DNA of 64,000 nucleotides, from NCBI GenBank assembly GCA_000149265.1, contig CH003205.1:130607-194606 (forward strand), given 5' to 3'. Position 1 is the first letter of the stretch; each line of letters starts with the position of its first letter. Below are positions 53,101 through 63,037 of the stretch, piece by piece. The DNA is from Ciona savignyi (taxonomy: Eukaryota; Chordata; Ascidiacea; Phlebobranchia; Cionidae). A model generated the notes under the pieces. That model made no database searches. It was not told where the DNA came from and saw only the letters and a list, made by a program, of their open reading frames with translations. The translations under genes and the position numbers were made by a program.

Positions 53101-56100
53101 CGTGTGTTAACCCCCTTGGTTTTCCAATTCATCAGGATAAACATGAATATCCTATACCCAGAGTAGGAGTGGATTGTGGGTTCACCCAGTACAAAACCAC
53201 TCACCATTTATGCTTGTGATGCTTCTCAGCAAGTTGCAGGGCATGCTCGTAATAACCAGCTTGTCGACAAACTCGAATCGCTGTTTCCACGTCGAAGTGA
53301 AGTTCAGTCTCCGGGGTCTGAGAAGTTGAACCATTCAATGGATGTTTCATATGGATGAGGAATACAAAGGAAGCTATCATCAGATCGACTTGTACCAATC
53401 GTCGGTTACCGGAGATTTTGCAGTGTGTGTTGATTAGGACGTTCAATTATTATAGTGGGTTACCATAATGATGGGTTACCATTATAGTGGGTTACCATTA
53501 TGGTGGGTTACCATTATGGTGGGTGACCATTATGGTAGGTTACCATTATGGTGGGTTACCATTATGGTGGGTTACCATGATGAACTTGTTAAGATTGTCC
53601 ACATCCTTCAACTTGGTGAAGCAATTAAGGAGGAGGGTGGTATGGTCCTCATTGGCGAGTCCACGTTCGTGCATCGCTTGTAGGTAGAAAGTGAGGTTGC
53701 GGATCTGCTGAGCGTCCAGGAACTGTGGGGGTGGGAGGGTTAATACATGGGGTGGGGCTGGTGGAGTGTAATATGGCTGCCAGCAAAACACTGCACGCCA
53801 CACTCGGGTTGTTAAGCTACTTGTAAGTGAGGCTTGTGTGTCGAAAACAATAATGATGATTTGGGGTGAGTATAGGGGGTATACACACCCAGTGCTATTT
53901 GATATTCTCATAGTGGAAACCAATATTATTTGGTCATAAACAAAGTTATCGGAGAAGTGTGGTGTATATTCATACGTTCTTCAATTTTGGTAAAACCTAT
54001 CAATCCATTGGGTAAGGCGATGTGCGGTAAATGCCTCGCTCACGAATAGAATCGACTAGCACATACCCAGTTTCGATCCCATAACCCTATGACTGAAAGT
54101 TGGTGCATAACCAAGCCATTCAGTCGGTATATAAATATTTATAGAATGATGAAACCAACGTACTTTCCTGATAATGTATGAAGGTTCGAGACGCCCGATG
54201 GTCTTGATGTATTGCGCAATCGCCCCGTCGAAGTCACCCTTGCTGTACAAGTGATCCCCGTATTGCTTGAAGATGTCAACCAACCCCTCGTCCCCCAAAT
54301 CCTGGCTCCGAGCCAGGTTGACGGCGAGAGAATAGAGATTCTTCTTGAACAGCATCTGTGTGGGTTGGGACATTGAATGATCGTTGGTTGAAGTCGTGGT
54401 CCTCAATGAATTATTAGATCTGACATACAGCAGGACCTTGGGACCAAACTATTTTGACCTTGGGACCAAACCATATACCATATTGGGACCAAACCATTTT
54501 GGTCACTGTATCTGATTGGTAAATCGCCATAACTACGCCTGAATCGACACCGTACAACTGTGTTAGTACATCTATGTCATAGTGATGTGACTGTTTTGAC
54601 ATGAAGACCCGATACAGATAATTGCATGATAAAAAGTCAAAATTTGGTCATATTAAACGGGAAATTTTAAAGAAATTTCGAATCGTACCAAAATGATCAT
54701 TCTAAACGGCTTCTACTGTATTAGTTAATAACAGTTTTACAGTGAATTTTTATAATACGACTCCAATAACACACCTCCAACTTTTGATGAATGTCAATTT
54801 CTTGCAAGCAGACCAGGTTGTTGTCGGCGGCAACAGCAAACAACGATCCCCATTCGTACAACAGCTCTTGTACACCAGGTAGTGGTGAAGAATATGCTGT
54901 TGAAAGATTTAATTGAACTAAAGCAATTCTCGATTATATTCGAGGATTTATGTCCATAGACCAGTTTCTGCAGCTTTTTTTTACAGAGACATACATGAAA
55001 AAAATGGTTATTTGGACCCAGTGGCATAATGGGTTCTACCAAATTTAAGGACCATCTCAATTATATACAACGCGCTACAATAGCTGCGGTAACCCGACGG
55101 TGGGCGCGAGGTGATCTGATGATTGCCGTGTGTTAACACCATTCCTTTCCCCATGCAATACATAAACTTCTTGTTTCTCCCAACCAACCCACACCAATCA
55201 ACTTCTGCTTCGTGTCATAGATTGTCACGATGTTCTTCTCGGGAATTTTCATCGAACTGAAAAGATCATAGAAAAATACCAATTAATGTTGATAATAACA
55301 AATGTAAGAATATCGACACATAAGACAAATTGATCAGCCAACCTTTGTAAATACTATGTTTGCATATTAACAAGTGTTACTGCAGAAAGATTTAATTGTT
55401 TATTTTATACCTTTATTGCTATTAAATTGTTCATAACATTTTAACATAATGTTTTTTTTAATTTATCAACGACGGAATGTTTTTTCGAAGTTTTGTTTTA
55501 AAAGAAACAACTTTGTGAAGTGACGCAACATTATAATAATCACTTTATTCAACCTTTCGATCAATTGTAGTGATCAGTGTAATGTATATGTATGTAAAAT
55601 CCCTTATGTGTATAGGAACAGAGTTATCACATTGGAGGACTTTAAACAACAAGGTTTCCAGAGATATCGCAGTGCATAAATACAATGTAGATTTCGGTAC
55701 TTTTTGTTCAACTAATTAATCCACTGGAATCATCAATGAGAGCCAAGGAAACAACCGAGCAGGATTCGATCCCCCCACCTTCCAACCCACCAACCTGGAT
55801 GAAGGAACTGAACTTCTTCCTTTATCTTTGTACACAACGACGAGGTATCCATTGAACCACTTCGCCATCCATTTCTCACCTGGTGAACCAACAGAAGTGT
55901 GAATGGCGTTTACATCAACACAAGAACCATTTTATTGTCGAAAAAAATATTATTATTCATTTAGATTTTGTCATATGTATTTCAGCATCATTTCAACATT
56001 TATTTAATCAATTTCATTCGATCAAATAGCTTGGTGGGTTACAGCCAAAGGGTTAAAGTTCTAAACTGGTCTCTAGCTAGTCAGATGTGTCCTTGGGCAA

Positions 56101-59100
56101 AGCACATAACAGGCATTACCTGAACCCAGCGGATTAATGGGTTCTACCAAATTGTAGGAACATCAAAATCATACACAACATACTGCAATAGCTCCGGTAA
56201 CCCGACAATGGGCGCGAGGAGATCCAACGATTGCCCATGTGTTAACCCCCTTCCTTTTCCCATTCCCGGGAATAAAACATGAATATCACTTCCATAAAGC
56301 AAGAATTGCTCAGCCCACAAGAACCCACCTTCAAATGCGAATGCAGGGCCTCTAGCATCAGGTTGGTATGCATACACTGCATCACTGGATGCCACAATGA
56401 ATTGATGATCCATCGCGGTATCCGACAAAGTACTGCACAGTACTTGGCATCCACGATGATCCAATATGTTCTGAACATCAGAATAGTTTGAGTGAACCGC
56501 TCACAGTCATATTTAACTTAACGACATTACAGTAATAATCAACAATCTATAAAAATTAAAGTGCCGTTTTTATTGCTTTTTTTCCATTCCTGCTATTTTA
56601 ATAAATAACATTTATAATAATCATTTTATATTAACCTGGCATTTCTGTGATAAACCAAATCAACATCATCCTATTTAAATGTCTAACTTTAACAGAGAAG
56701 CAACTATTTAAACAAATAATTTCAATCCAAATTTTAGTTAAATTTAACAGTTCATTGAGTTTTACCTTAAATATTTTCTAAAGAAGCAAAACTTTTTACT
56801 TTTTTCGGTACTTTGTCCTGCAAATTGAAAGAAACGACCAAATCTTCAGTCGTTGCGAATAAATGTGATGACTTTCCCACACCGTGGAAACTTAAACCCG
56901 TGATTCGGGCGTCACTCTCAATGGATAAGTGAATTGTCTTGTTCTGGCTCCTGGGGACGGGAAAGATATTTCAAAATATTTCGATTGTTGGATGACTAAA
57001 GAATGTTTAAATTACGAAATCAATTCATCATTTTTGTCCCATTTCAAATTAAGTTTCCTATGTATCACATTGTAGGTTCAAAACCAGCAGTAATTGGTTG
57101 GTTGTATCATTGGGCAAGGAACTTTACGGGCATTGTCTGAACCCAGCGGATTAATGGATTCTACCAAATTAAAGGAACATGTGAATCATACACAACACGG
57201 TGCAATAGCTGTGTTACCCCGACAGTGGGCGCCAGGGTATTCGGTTAACACTCACTTTCAATTTCCCATTTAGGATGATAAAATATAAATATCCTACAAC
57301 ACATGAACTGCATGGGCTCACCTGTCCTTAGCGATGTCGCCTTTATACAGAGCCACAGAGCCCATGGCGAACCCCACGGCCATCAATGCTTGGTTTTCAT
57401 GGACACAAAACGAGGTCACCTGGGTGGACTATGCGATCAATAGCCGGCACAACCACACAATACAAGTACATGGGAAGGTTATAACATTGACCCCACAGCA
57501 TAATATGCAAAATGTAAAGACCTAAATAAACTTTTTATTTTTGTCTCTTAAATGATCATTTACCCTATTCATTAAACTATTAAGATCTGGTGCTTAATGA
57601 ATGGACCATTTAATCAACTTTGAGAATCATGTCTGTTTCTATCTACCCTAATGTGTAAGAATAAAGTGGAATGAACTCCAGAAAACTAACTATTTTCACT
57701 TGGTGTCAATTTTTTAAATAAAATTGTTGAATTTCATTTTAATATGCTTTAACAAACATTATATTCATTCATAATTACATGATTTAATTGTGTTTTTAAC
57801 AGCTGTTAATTTTGCAATTTTTCCCTCTTCTTATGTTACATTTAGTCCGGTGTAATGTGTTGTTTGTAAGAATAAAAGAATCAAACTTTGTTTCAAGCAA
57901 TGTACCATGCTTGGTTGGTTGTTGGCAGGGATGGTGCTCTGCACTCGACCACAGAAGGGATTTCCATTCTTGTCTCTCTTGTCCATGTTCCACACCTTGA
58001 TGACAGGATTGATCCCCGTTTCATCAATCTGATGGACACAAAGATCGCGTAGCTGAGTGGGTTACTGCTTCGACTTTCAGCTGAATGGTTGTCGGATTGA
58101 AACTAACTGCAAGCTAGTCGGTTAAATGCTCAGCAGCAATAGCAGGAACCCAGTGGAATAATGGGTTTAACTAAAAACAAGGAAAAAGGGGGACAGATCA
58201 ATCATACACAACACGCTGAAAAAGCGTTGTCAACTTGATTTTGACTACAAGTTCTCAGTCACCAAGATAGAAATGACAGATTCATCCATTCAAATAATTC
58301 ATCTATGAATATATATAGCTGAATATACATGGGTGAATTAACATAGATAAATATAAAAGCATGATAGTGGCATGATCATCATGTACTCTTGTATCATGTA
58401 CTCTTGTGGTATCTTAAAGCAGATGAAACACCCAATAACCTGGTGTTTAATGGTGCACATTCATACCGGGTTACATAATCAAAAAGCATTTAAATGCACA
58501 ACTAAGCTTCTAGTAAAATTATTATAGCATACGAAATAAATTAACCGGTTAACCACTGATAGGTAATTGCTCTTATAGATATGCTCTTAAAGTGCTTAAT
58601 GCTTTGTATTCAAAAGGGATGTTATAACCGTTTTTGCTTTTTCCATAACAACTAAACCTTTAATTTAAATATGTCATGAAAATTCATTTAACCCTGACGT
58701 ATAGATCGAAACTATGATTTTCTAAATCTCGAAAGTACTCAACACTTTATATTTAAAAGAGACAATTTGTATATTTTGTATACGTAAGAACTTCTTTTGC
58801 CTTCACCATAACAACCAAATCTTCATTTTAAATGTCATGAAAATCTGTTCAACCCTGACGCATGTGGCATCTATGTTATCAACTTACCCCAACAGCAGCA
58901 AGCACATTATGAAGCTTCAACTGGAACAAGTGAAGCAGAGTTATCTCAAACGCCTTGAAAGTTGAAACTTGGAAATTGTGGTTCACAATGTGCACCAGAC
59001 CATGACTATGTGATCATAAGGTTAAAGAATTCAAAATCCATTTTCAGCCATTTGTTTGTTACAATACTTTCTACCCATTGAACAATAGCAACACTGGTGC

Positions 59101-59813
59101 ATATCACCACATGAATAGAATAAACTTGCAACCAGTCGTGTGTTAAATCACATGCATAACCTCGGAGTGACATGCCCACACTTTAGAGCAGAAGTGTTTT
59201 TGAACTGGTGTTGGTATTTATTTTCACAGCAGAATCTGAACATGTCTATTCCGGAAGATTCGAATCTGACTTTAATAGCAAATTATTTGCAATTATACTT
59301 TGATTCAATAATTTCATAGTTAACCGCTCATATTGAATTTAAATTAATTGTATACAAGTATGATTCAAATTTTAAAAAAGTGATAGAATATTTGTAAAGG
59401 TAATCAAGCGCGCTAAGTCCTCTGATAAACAACTAGGGATATTCAGTTTAAGTTCTAGAAATATTGTAGAATCAATAATTGAAATCTAAATTTTAAAAAG
59501 CGTTCTATAATGATACAGAATTATTTACAGTAAAATATTACTCCACTATGAGCTTTATGTTTAGTGTTAGGTTGATTTATTTATATTTTGTCCTAGTAGT
59601 AACTAACAGCTAACGATAAAGAAATGAATTCAAAATGAACAGTTGTTAAAACAAGTGATTAAACAATCGTGAGCAAAGGATATCTCCGAATATTAGACTT
59701 CCCCTGCCGCAGGTGGAACATGTGATTTCTATGTTGCGAAGTGTTTCCCACGATCGGCCAGAGGTTGTTGTCGGAATCGATTGTTTGTTGAAAAAAGTGA
59801 ATCGACGCCATTG
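47117..59813 (-). CDS. VPS11: VPS11, core subunit of HOPS and CORVET tethering complexes
   Basis: VPS11 is the shared scaffold subunit of the HOPS and CORVET complexes that tether endosomes and lysosomes. I find 24 exons in transcript order: 59684-59813, 58888-59009, 57906-58028, 57322-57419, 56800-56950, 56329-56470, 55795-55879, 55195-55256, 54775-54896, 54164-54355, 53576-53722, 53205-53317, 52521-52599, 52230-52317, 51603-51736, 51071-51154, 50453-50595, 49867-50036, 49359-49444, 49043-49164, 48706-48801, 48248-48341, 47458-47568, 47117-47236. They total 2814 bases (937 codons plus stop), all phases agree, and length is close to the human protein. Landmarks: WRRFTFF start, propeller peptides (CSTCGRGSLIFGD, INPVIKVWNMDKRD), the solenoid (QYGDHLYSKGDFDGAI, LHFDVETAIRVCRQAGYY) and a C-terminal RING-H2 finger (CSLC, CQHAFHVHC, CPVC) over about residues 805-845. 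The first few residues lie upstream in an exon I did not find. Confidence 0.96.
47316..47440 (+). repeat. SINE tail in the last VPS11 intron
   Basis: ATCATACACAACACACTGCG, GGCGCAAGGTGATCTGACG and ATAAACATGAATATCC show the tail half of the family. It begins only 17 bases inside the donor of the penultimate VPS11 exon. If that intron were retained, the frame would run 13 codons into the SINE and stop. Confidence 0.85.
47668..47825 (-). repeat. Minus-strand SINE head half in VPS11 intron
   Basis: TTCAGGCAATGTCCGTTAAG, CTGCACCCATTCGGCTGAAAG and TTCCGTCGGAC match the reverse complement of the front half. Confidence 0.75.
47905..48215. mobile_element. Foldback (inverted-repeat) element in VPS11 intron
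   Basis: A long imperfect palindrome. The left arm has AACACAAACTAC, ACACATCTTTACATGCTT, GCTGGTAAAAGCA, AAATGTTTAAATGTTGCT and ATCATCAGTGTGGAATGAA. The right arm gives these in reverse complement and reverse order, for example TTCATTCCACACTGATGAT then GCTTTTACCAGC. The arms are about 130-140 bases around a loop of about 25 bases near 48052-48077. No open frame lies inside. This is the form of a MITE or foldback transposon. Confidence 0.8.
48427..48545 (+). repeat. Degraded plus-strand SINE
   Basis: GAATAGCTTGGTGGGTTTGG, GGAATCGAAACTGGTCGCC and GACATTGCATGAACCCACTG follow family order. It lies in a VPS11 intron. Confidence 0.6.
49445..49866 (-). other. U12-type AT-AC intron in VPS11 (second)
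   Basis: This intron of 422 bases has the donor ATATCCTTTC directly after the exon base C (49867) and ends in AC (49446-49445). A perfect U12 branch motif, TTCCTTAAC, lies at 49456-49464, 11 bases before the exon. No GT-AG alternative keeps the frame. Joining gives A-H-I-E-K-H-N-L-L-P-P, the expected VPS11 sequence. It is phase 1. This is the minor-spliceosome AT-AC class. Confidence 0.93.
49556..49745 (-). repeat. Minus-strand SINE in VPS11 intron
   Basis: CACACAGGCAATCGTTAGATC, TCGCGCCCACCGTCGGGTTAC, CAATTTGGTAAAACCC and CGACTAGCTAGTGAC match tail through body. It lies inside the second U12-type intron. Confidence 0.8.
50755..50945 (+). repeat. Plus-strand SINE body in VPS11 intron
   Basis: GTTTCCTTGGGCAATG, GCATTGCCTGAACCCAGAGG, ATACAACACACTACAATAGC and ATTGCCTGTGTG follow the consensus, with a degraded head. 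Confidence 0.7.
51228..51480 (+). repeat. Plus-strand SINE in VPS11 intron
   Basis: The head keeps a B-box-like AGCAGGTTCGAAACTGG; the body has ATTCAGTTGTGTCCTTGG, then AACCCAACGGTGGGCACGAG. A partial minus-strand fragment lies nearby at about 51800-51885. Confidence 0.75.
52730..52880 (+). repeat. Plus-strand SINE body in VPS11 intron
   Basis: AAACCCAGCAGATTCAAGGG, ACTTAATCATACACAATGCA and CGACGGTGGGCGTAAGG follow family order. Confidence 0.7.
53088..53155 (+). repeat. Isolated SINE tail
   Basis: CTGACGATTGCCCGTGTG, CCCCCTTGGTTTTCC and ATAAACATGAATATCC are well preserved although the front is absent. A minus-strand fragment (CGTCGGTTACCGGAG) follows at about 53376-53445. Confidence 0.75.
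53456..53577. repeat. 16-base minisatellite touching a VPS11 splice donor
   Basis: About seven units of the form GGGTTACCATTATGGT repeat with few changes. The last unit ends at the donor of the VPS11 exon 53576-53722, so the donor sequence ATG/GTAACC is itself part of a repeat unit. The 16-base period makes spurious open frames appear in all phases. Confidence 0.9.
53958..54128 (-). repeat. Degraded minus-strand SINE in VPS11 intron
   Basis: TTCTTCAATTTTGGTAAAACC, CCATTGGGTAAGGCGATGTG and CGACTAGCACATACCCAGTTT match the body complement, and a head remnant follows. Confidence 0.65.
54437..54502. repeat. Three copies of a TTGGGACCAAAC motif
   Basis: The 12-base motif occurs three times with spacing of about 20-35 bases in a VPS11 intron. 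No function is apparent. Confidence 0.7.
55012..55165 (+). repeat. Plus-strand SINE body in VPS11 intron
   Basis: GGACCCAGTGGCATAATGGG, CTACCAAATTTAAGG, ATACAACGCGCTACAATAGC and GGTGGGCGCGAGGTGATC match the family. Confidence 0.75.
56022..56285 (+). repeat. Nearly complete plus-strand SINE in VPS11 intron
   Basis: It runs from AAATAGCTTGGTGGGTTAC through CTAGCTAGTCAGATGTGTCC to GGGAATAAAACATGAATATC, ending about 45 bases from the donor of the exon 56329-56470. Confidence 0.8.
57058..57300 (+). repeat. Plus-strand SINE in VPS11 intron
   Basis: GGGCAAGGAACTTTACGGGC, CTGAACCCAGCGGATTAATGG, CAATAGCTGTGTTACCCCGAC and ATAAAATATAAATATCC follow the family. It ends about 20 bases from the donor of exon 57322-57419. 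Confidence 0.75.
58048..58220 (+). repeat. Degraded plus-strand SINE in VPS11 intron
   Basis: GCGTAGCTGAGTGGGTTACTG, GACTTTCAGCTGAATGG and AATCATACACAACACGCTG follow family order. It begins about 20 bases upstream of a VPS11 acceptor. Confidence 0.6.
58600..58865. repeat. Diverged two-copy tandem duplication
   Basis: Two segments of roughly 120 bases share CATAACAAC...AAATC or AACC, then AAATGTCATGAAAAT and TTTAACCCTGACG or TTCAACCCTGACG, in the same order. It lies in a VPS11 intron. Confidence 0.65.
59010..59683 (-). other. U12-type AT-AC intron in VPS11 (first)
   Basis: This intron of 674 bases begins ATATCCTTTG right after GGAG (59684) and ends ATCAC (59010). A near-perfect U12 branch motif, TTCTTTAAC, lies at 59021-59029, 11 bases before the exon. 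The downstream exon starts with AT and joins phase 1 to give F-G-D-S-H-G, where the family has F-G-D-M-E-G. No GT or GC donor nearby keeps the reading frame. Confidence 0.93.
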
Positions 59814-62232
59814 CTACAAACACATGAAGTTGGTCATGGTAGCTCTGATAATAAGTTTCTCGATGTCTCCTTGTTAAACTTAGTTTAATTTGTTTTATTA
59901 TTTGTTTTCTGTGCGTTTTATAAATGTTTGATTGATTGCACACCAAGCTATAATGGGATCGCATCTATCCCGGTCAAACATTTAGTCAGCTTCCTTCAGG
60001 ACACTGGCCGACTTGACCGCTATATCCCTTTTCCATGATAGCTCGCGTAGCTGGAGTAATGGGCCTTCTATGGACTAAATTCATGTTCACGGGGCTACTG
60101 TAAACCCGCCCATACTAATGCAAAACTATAACGGGAGCTACTAAAAAGACAGAAATATAAAACTAAAATTTAAACAAATCCATCAACACTCAATGATTTT
60201 TAACTAGCTTTGCATTTAATTTCTACAATCCAGTTGTTTTGTTGTTATATTTCTGCATTTTTATCCCTACATCGGTGACAGAACAGGATATAATAAACTG
60301 GAGCATTAGTTGGTGGAACAACAGCAGTTATTATAACACAATAGTTAAATTCCTTTTATCAACAAGACAAAAAATTACTTTGCTGCGATTTCGTGCATAA
60401 AATATTTAGTTTCATGGAATCTACTATAACCCAAGTCTTGATTTACTTAAGTACCTGATTAAAGGCCATTTGAGATACTATAGGTGTTGTCGTCCTAATG
60501 TGGAATGCTGTGCTTCTATACCTCCACACTTGCACTGGTAACAAGGTAAAATGAAGATTTGGTTCGGGTATTTCCCTGTTCTAAATTATCTTACCCGAGA
60601 CTCCAACGCAGTTTTGAAAGGTAAAAAAAGATACTGATTTTTACATGAAAAAATAAAGCAACAAGTGTATAAATCTTGGTTTTGTAGCATTTCGTATAGT
60701 ATATATTTGTTTTAATTTAGGTCTAAAATATTTTGTGTTTTAACGTCGTTTTTTTGCGTTTCAAGTTTACCGACTCTCACGTTTTATTACTTTGTACGTA
60801 ATTATCACCTTGTACGGGCCTTTTGTATTTTTGCCGTTGAAATCATTAACATAGTTTTTTCACCCAATTCCCCACAGTCAGTCAAACATGCAGATGTGAA
60901 ACGTCTGGCACGTAAACTTTTCGCACCTTGTAAATTCCCTATATACTGTATTCTGGAAATTTAAATAACCTACCATAAAAACCTACAATAACGTACTTCA
61001 GACAAGATAACTTGCGTTATGCTGTGTAACGTGCTAAGTAACTCGATTCGCGAATAAACCGTATATTGAATGAGACGCAGAATACAACTACAGTGAATCA
61101 AGAGTTATAGACTTCGAGTTACAGATTAAGACTGTACAAATCGTGGCTACAATAATTATTTGTAGGCGATCTGTGGAGAGTGAATTTATACACTATCCGC
61201 TGCGCAGCTCGCGAGAGACCGTCAGGCAGCCGGCTAAACAAGCTATGTCAAGCTCAAAGTAACCAGAATAAAGAACTCTATCGAAAAGCGACGAGCAGAA
61301 GCATCCAGCCACAAAAGAAAGCGCGAGCCCACAGTTTTTTGGGTAATTTGTACATTTCCGAAAAACGTGGGTTCGAGAGCTGACCCACATTAATAACCGA
61401 CAAAGTTAAAATTAGTTAAGAATTAAGACTCTCTGAAAAATTCCAAAAATCCTTGTTGTAACCTTTGCAGGGTAATTAGCAATTTGAATCATCGTATTTA
61501 TCTAACAATATGCGAAGGTGACGTCATTCTTCAGCAAAACCGCAAATAGGATAGGATATTTATGTTTATCCCCGTGAATGGGAAAACCATTAACACACGG
61601 GCAATAGTTAGATTACCACGGGGGGCGCAAGGTGATCTGACGATTGCCCGTGTGTTAACCCCCTTGGTTTTCCCATAATATGAACCCTTCTTTCAATAGC
61701 AATTTTTTTTCTTTGTTCTAAATTATTTATTTTTTATCACATTTTAAATGAACGCTGAAATAACTTCTGGATTTATCGTCATTAGTTCACCACGAGTTCA
61801 TGTTTGACCGAAGCATTTTTGATTCATTTTGTTTTTTGGAAATAAGATACTGTATAGTATGACGTAACAACGACACGCGATTACCACAAAATCTTCCGGT
61901 TTTGATCCAAAAAGTTGATGGTTGGTTAATAGTTAAATGCTAAAGGTCATTAAAAGTTGAACAAATGACAGACCTGGGTACTTAAAAGGTCGAAACAAAT
62001 GAACAGCCAATTGATTTGGTATCTTAAGATGGCGGACAAGTAATAAATGTGGCTTCATCGGATCTGACAAGTAGTCCCCTTTTGCGTCATTGTACGTAAT
62101 TGGGTGTCTGAGTATCAATAAAGGGGATTCTCCCAGCTTGGTAGGTTTTAAAACGGCCGTGTCACGCTCTACACAGAGAGTCGAGAAATATTCGCCTGAA
62201 CGCCGTTCAAAGTGAATGTTCATTCAATCAAT
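59814..62232. other. Intergenic region between VPS11 and the lectin-like gene
   Basis: It should contain the first VPS11 exon and both promoters, since the two genes diverge. I could not place the first VPS11 exon. An ATG at 59810 just inside the first found exon is in the wrong frame for VPS11. Around 61050-61385 there is a basic-residue-rich open frame and a sequence resembling a retroelement leader, but nothing firm. Confidence 0.5.
61548..61680. repeat. Palindrome of two facing SINE tails
   Basis: A minus-strand tail (GTTTATCCCCGTGAATGGG, ACACACGGGCAAT) meets a plus-strand tail (GGCGCAAGGTGATCTGACG, GCCCGTGTGTTAACCCCC, TTGGTTTTCCCAT). Both are truncated, leaving a near-perfect inverted repeat of about 50-base arms with a short centre. 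Confidence 0.8.
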
Positions 62233-63037
62233 ATGTTAAAAAGTGTCCGTTTAGTTGCTCTTGTGTGTTTGTATTTAGATTTGACAACTTCGGAATACTT
62301 GGTTTGCAAGACAGTTGATCAAGTATTTGATCGAGTTCAGTTAATTAACCAGTCAAACATACAGCAGGGTCCCCGAGGTCCAGTTGGAAAGCCTGGTAAA
62401 ATGGGGCCTCAGGGGCCACCGGGCCCGCCTGGACCAGCTTCCCCACACTCTGCTGTAAACTGGACCAAAATCGACATGCGAATTCAGGAAGCAATAGCAA
62501 ATTACACAGAGCGAAAAGTCAACCGACAAGACTCTACCACTGCGGAAAGCAACACGCCTGCCCCGTGTAAATATATATTTTGTCATAATTTATTTTGATG
62601 ACAAATTAATCAGCTCTTTGCATTGCAGGCATCGGCATCTTGTTTGAGCAGCACTGCATTTGGCTGCTCTATACACGAGGCCCAAGTCGCAAAAATAAAC
62701 GTCAGGCATTACTGGACTGCGAAGAACGAAACGGAACACTGCTGGACATTCTTAGCCAATCAATGCAAAATCAAATATACAACTACGTAAAAAAGACCTG
62801 GACTTTTGAAACGAGTTATGTTGACGTCTGGTTGGCTTCGGTGTACAGAGTAAGGAGAGCCCACCATGGATCTGTACTTAGCACGGTTAAAAGTAATATC
62901 CAAAATGGACAACATATTATTTAAACAGGCAATGGGATTTTTTTGTAGTCGATGAGAAGGACAAACGGATGTTTACTGAATTCATCGAGTTTCAGTGTGT
63001 AATAAATAGGAATTGGTGCCACGTAGCCGTTCTTTAA
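62233..63037 (+). CDS. Secreted collagen-like and C-type-lectin-like protein, possible frame break
   Basis: Three exons: 62233-62566, 62629-62849 and 62929-63037. The start ATG 62233 gives a signal peptide (SVRLVALVCLYLDL). Eight Gly-X-Y triplets follow (GPRGPVGKPGKMGPQGPPG), then a C-type lectin-like domain: paired cysteines (CIGILFEQHCIW), the family block ALLDCEERNGTLLDI, WLASVYR in place of the usual WIGL, then FQCV and NWC. Collagen plus C-type lectin is the collectin layout, so the protein probably trimerises outside the cell and binds glycans or microbes. No calcium-site EPN, QPD or WND motif is visible. The last lectin exon only stays in frame if one T in the seven-T run 62938-62944 is dropped, giving 220 residues. 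The usual final cysteine is missing. Alternatively a further exon is unseen. Confidence 0.75.

Noticed and set aside
53468-53687. Open frames of repeated GYHYGGLPLWWV type
   Set aside because: They arise from the 16-base minisatellite read in different frames and overlap a VPS11 exon on the other strand.
59659-59810. ATG at 59810 as VPS11 start
   Set aside because: It is in a different frame from the conserved VPS11 peptides of the same exon.
61050-61385. Retroelement leader and start of a gag-like frame
   Set aside because: The basic-rich frame is short and there is no protease, reverse transcriptase or terminal repeat in reach.
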